Assembly (NCBI RefSeq): GCF_001429785.1
Contig: NZ_LMJF01000012.1
Coordinates: 376,015-440,014 of the forward strand
Origin: Lysobacter sp. Root916
GTDB lineage: Bacteria > Pseudomonadota > Gammaproteobacteria > Xanthomonadales > Xanthomonadaceae
Direction: 5' to 3'
DNA length: 64,000 bases
In this document: one piece after another, positions 62,563-64,000 of the stretch
How positions within the stretch are numbered: the stretch's first letter is position 1
How the letters are laid out: each line of letters begins with the position of its first letter
The notes under the pieces: model-generated
What the model was told of the DNA's origin: nothing
What the model saw: the letters and a program-made list of their open reading frames with translations, nothing else
Database searches by the model: none
Position numbers and translations under genes: made by a program

Positions 62563-63495
62563 ATGACCCGCGCATCCCACAAAGCAAGCCAGCTCGGACT
62601 CGCCCTCGGACTGGCCTATTTGGCCGCCGCCCCGGCGTTTGCGGCCACCCCCATCAACCAGACCCGCCCGCTGGATCCGCGCGGACGGGTCGAGATCGAG
62701 AACGTCAAAGGCCGCATCGACGTGCGCGCCTGGGACCGCCCGGAAGTGAAGATCGAAGGCAGCCTCGGCAACGGCGTCGAGAAGCTGGAGATCGAAGGCA
62801 ACGGCGAGCGTCTGTCGATCAAGGTCAAATACCCCAACCGCGGCAGCGGCATGGGCTTTTTGGTCGGCGGCGACAAGAGCGAGCCCACCGACCTCAAGGT
62901 GACCCTGCCGCTGCGCGCCGACGTCGAGATCGACGGCGTCTCGGCCGACATCGACGTGACCGGCGTGGCCTCCTCGATGCTGTCGATCGACAGCGTCAGC
63001 GGCGACGTGACGGTGGCCGCGGCGCCGCGCGAGGCCAGCATCGACAGCGTCAGCGGCGATCTCACCCTGACCCTCAACAGCAGCAAGGTCAGCGCCGAGA
63101 CGGTCAGCGGCGACCTGCAGCTGCGCGGCCGCCTGGACGGCGAGGTCGAGGTGGAAACGGTGTCCGGCCGGGTCGACGTGAGCGTGCGCGAATCGGCGCT
63201 GCGCCGCTTCAACGGCAACTCGGTGTCCGGCGACTTCCGCCTGAGCACCGCGCTGGCCGCCAGCGGCGAAATCGCGGTCGAGACGGTCAGCGGCGACGTC
63301 CACCTGGTGCTGCCGCGCAATCTGTCGGCGACCGTGCACGGCCAGAGCTTCAGCGGCGACCTGTCGGCGCCGGACGCACAGATCGTCAAGCCAAAACACG
63401 GCCCAGGCTCGAACTTCGAGCACCGCTACGGCAGCGGCAGCGGCGAGATCCACATGGAGACCTTCTCCGGCGACGCGACCCTGCAGCTCGACTGA
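62563..63495 (+). CDS. DUF4097-family secreted beta-helix-like protein
   Basis: A 310-residue exported protein. Signal peptide about 1-28 (cleavage after AFA), then a repeated beta pattern in which SVSGD or TVSGD-type segments recur every 18-20 residues (IDSVSGDVTV, IDSVSGDLTL, AETVSGDLQL, VETVSGRVDV, NSVSGDFRL, VETVSGDVHL, QSFSGDLSA). This is the DUF4097 signature, a right-handed beta-stack. It follows the putative anti-sigma gene by 16 bases and probably belongs to the same operon. Role unknown; likely a surface or periplasmic stress target. Confidence 0.88.
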   Translation: MTRASHKASQLGLALGLAYLAAAPAFAATPINQTRPLDPRGRVEIENVKGRIDVRAWDRPEVKIEGSLGNGVEKLEIEGNGERLSIKVKYPNRGSGMGFLVGGDKSEPTDLKVTLPLRADVEIDGVSADIDVTGVASSMLSIDSVSGDVTVAAAPREASIDSVSGDLTLTLNSSKVSAETVSGDLQLRGRLDGEVEVETVSGRVDVSVRESALRRFNGNSVSGDFRLSTALAASGEIAVETVSGDVHLVLPRNLSATVHGQSFSGDLSAPDAQIVKPKHGPGSNFEHRYGSGSGEIHMETFSGDATLQLD

Positions 63496-63520
63496 TCCGG
63501 CGCGCCCGCGCTTAGCGAAC

Positions 63521-63546
63521 GACGCCGCCGCTCAGGCGGCGTCTTT
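63521..63546 (+). terminator. Terminator between convergent genes
   Basis: Perfect 9-bp stem GACGCCGCC / GGCGGCGTC (63521-63543) with loop GCTCA, then TTT. It overlaps the stop codon of the downstream gene on the other strand, so it may serve both. Confidence 0.7.
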
Positions 63547-64000
63547 CATCGAGAACCAGCAATTGAAGGCGATGGTGATGCGCTCGTCGCGGCCGTAGAA
63601 CGGCAGCACCTCGTGCGGCAGCCAGGACGGGAACAGGATCAGCTGCCCGGGCGAGAAGCGGACGTTCCAGGTGCCGTGATGGAACGGCGTCTGCAGGCGC
63701 TGGTTGCCGGGATCGACGAACTGGTTGCTGTAGAAGTGCGGGTTGTGGAAGCGCAGCACCCCCGATTCCGGGCGGTCCTCGGGCGTCTCGCCCGGGTCCA
63801 CGCAGTACACCCCCGACCAGGATGCCATCGGATGGGTGTGGGTGATGGTGAAGCCGCCGTGGCGGGTGATGTGGTACCAGGTGTGGGAGAAGATCTGCAG
63901 GCGCGCCATCTCCGCGGCGTTGTAGCCGTTGAGCTCCTGAATCGCGCGGCCCAGGGTGTTCCAGCAGAACTGGCGCAGCAACTGCACGCTGGTCTCCGGC
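63532..64000 (-). CDS. 2OG-Fe(II) oxygenase-like protein, 5' end outside window
   Basis: At least 156 residues of a gene reading in from beyond the window end; no stop precedes it in frame, so the true start is upstream. The visible part has a jelly-roll fold with HTHPMASWSGVYCVDP (H-x-H-P) and PSWLPHEVLPFYGRDERITIAFNCWF near the end, matching the 2OG-FeII_Oxy_5 type family. Candidate iron ligands are the H of THTHP and the H of LPHEV, with the R of DERITIAFN for 2-oxoglutarate. Substrate unknown. A second oxygenase within 5 kb of the sulfotransferase makes a modification cluster possible. Confidence 0.8.
   Translation of the reverse strand, partial: PETSVQLLRQFCWNTLGRAIQELNGYNAAEMARLQIFSHTWYHITRHGGFTITHTHPMASWSGVYCVDPGETPEDRPESGVLRFHNPHFYSNQFVDPGNQRLQTPFHHGTWNVRFSPGQLILFPSWLPHEVLPFYGRDERITIAFNCWFSMKDAA

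Overview
The window looks like a chromosomal segment of a high-GC gammaproteobacterium of the Xanthomonadaceae, most likely Lysobacter or a close relative. This is inferred from the GC-rich codon use, the xanthomonad-type intergenic repeats, a Lys/Ala-rich H1-like protein, GTP-type PEP carboxykinase, three TonB-dependent receptors and the gene neighbourhoods. No rRNA, tRNA, CRISPR array, integrase or transposase was seen. Most of the sequence is ordinary, densely packed housekeeping and envelope genes.

Layout. 0-5.2 kb: two small membrane proteins, metK, an OlsF-like bifunctional acyltransferase translationally coupled to an LpxH-like phosphoesterase. 5.5-13.5 kb: a small periplasmic protein, then a six-gene run (BtuB-like TonB receptor, VTT/DedA-type membrane protein, secreted Cys-rich protein, two halves of a VioB/RebD/StaD-like protein, VOC protein). 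Four of its five junctions are ATGA overlaps, and a degenerate cobalamin-riboswitch-like element may precede it. This is the most unusual part of the window. 13.6-20.2 kb: YdjM-like protein, lipoprotein, dusB, yegP-like gene, and a Fur-box-linked siderophore receptor with a PepSY protein. 20.3-24.9 kb: ribokinase with a nucleoside transporter, a GGDEF protein, and a GDT1-type manganese exporter behind a clear yybP-ykoY riboswitch.

25-30.5 kb: aldo/keto reductase, then a Fur-controlled heme-uptake group (hemP, heme receptor, two accessory genes). 30.6-37.9 kb: ECF sigma / putative anti-sigma / PDZ group, SPFH-NfeD pair, gcvT, a DsbA-fold isomerase and gcvH. 38-46.1 kb: a 1.2 kb gene-free GC-rich stretch, an H1-like DNA-binding protein, five tandem ~122 bp repeats, a class C beta-lactamase-fold hydrolase, LemA with an M48 protease, and a field of tandem repeats. 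46.1-53.4 kb: GMC oxidoreductase, ADP/ATP-carrier-like transporter, Tat-exported epimerase, phosphoesterase and several uncharacterised membrane or periplasmic proteins. 53.4-64 kb: a hotdog protein, FadE with a divergent TetR regulator, PEP carboxykinase, a 2OG-Fe(II) oxygenase coupled to a TPR sulfotransferase, a second ECF sigma / putative anti-sigma / DUF4097 operon, and a partial second oxygenase running off the end.

Iron and heme acquisition recurs (three TonB receptors, PepSY, HemP, two Fur boxes), as does metal or cofactor sensing by RNA (manganese certain, cobalamin tentative). Functions are inferred from recognisable motifs and remembered family features; no database search was run.
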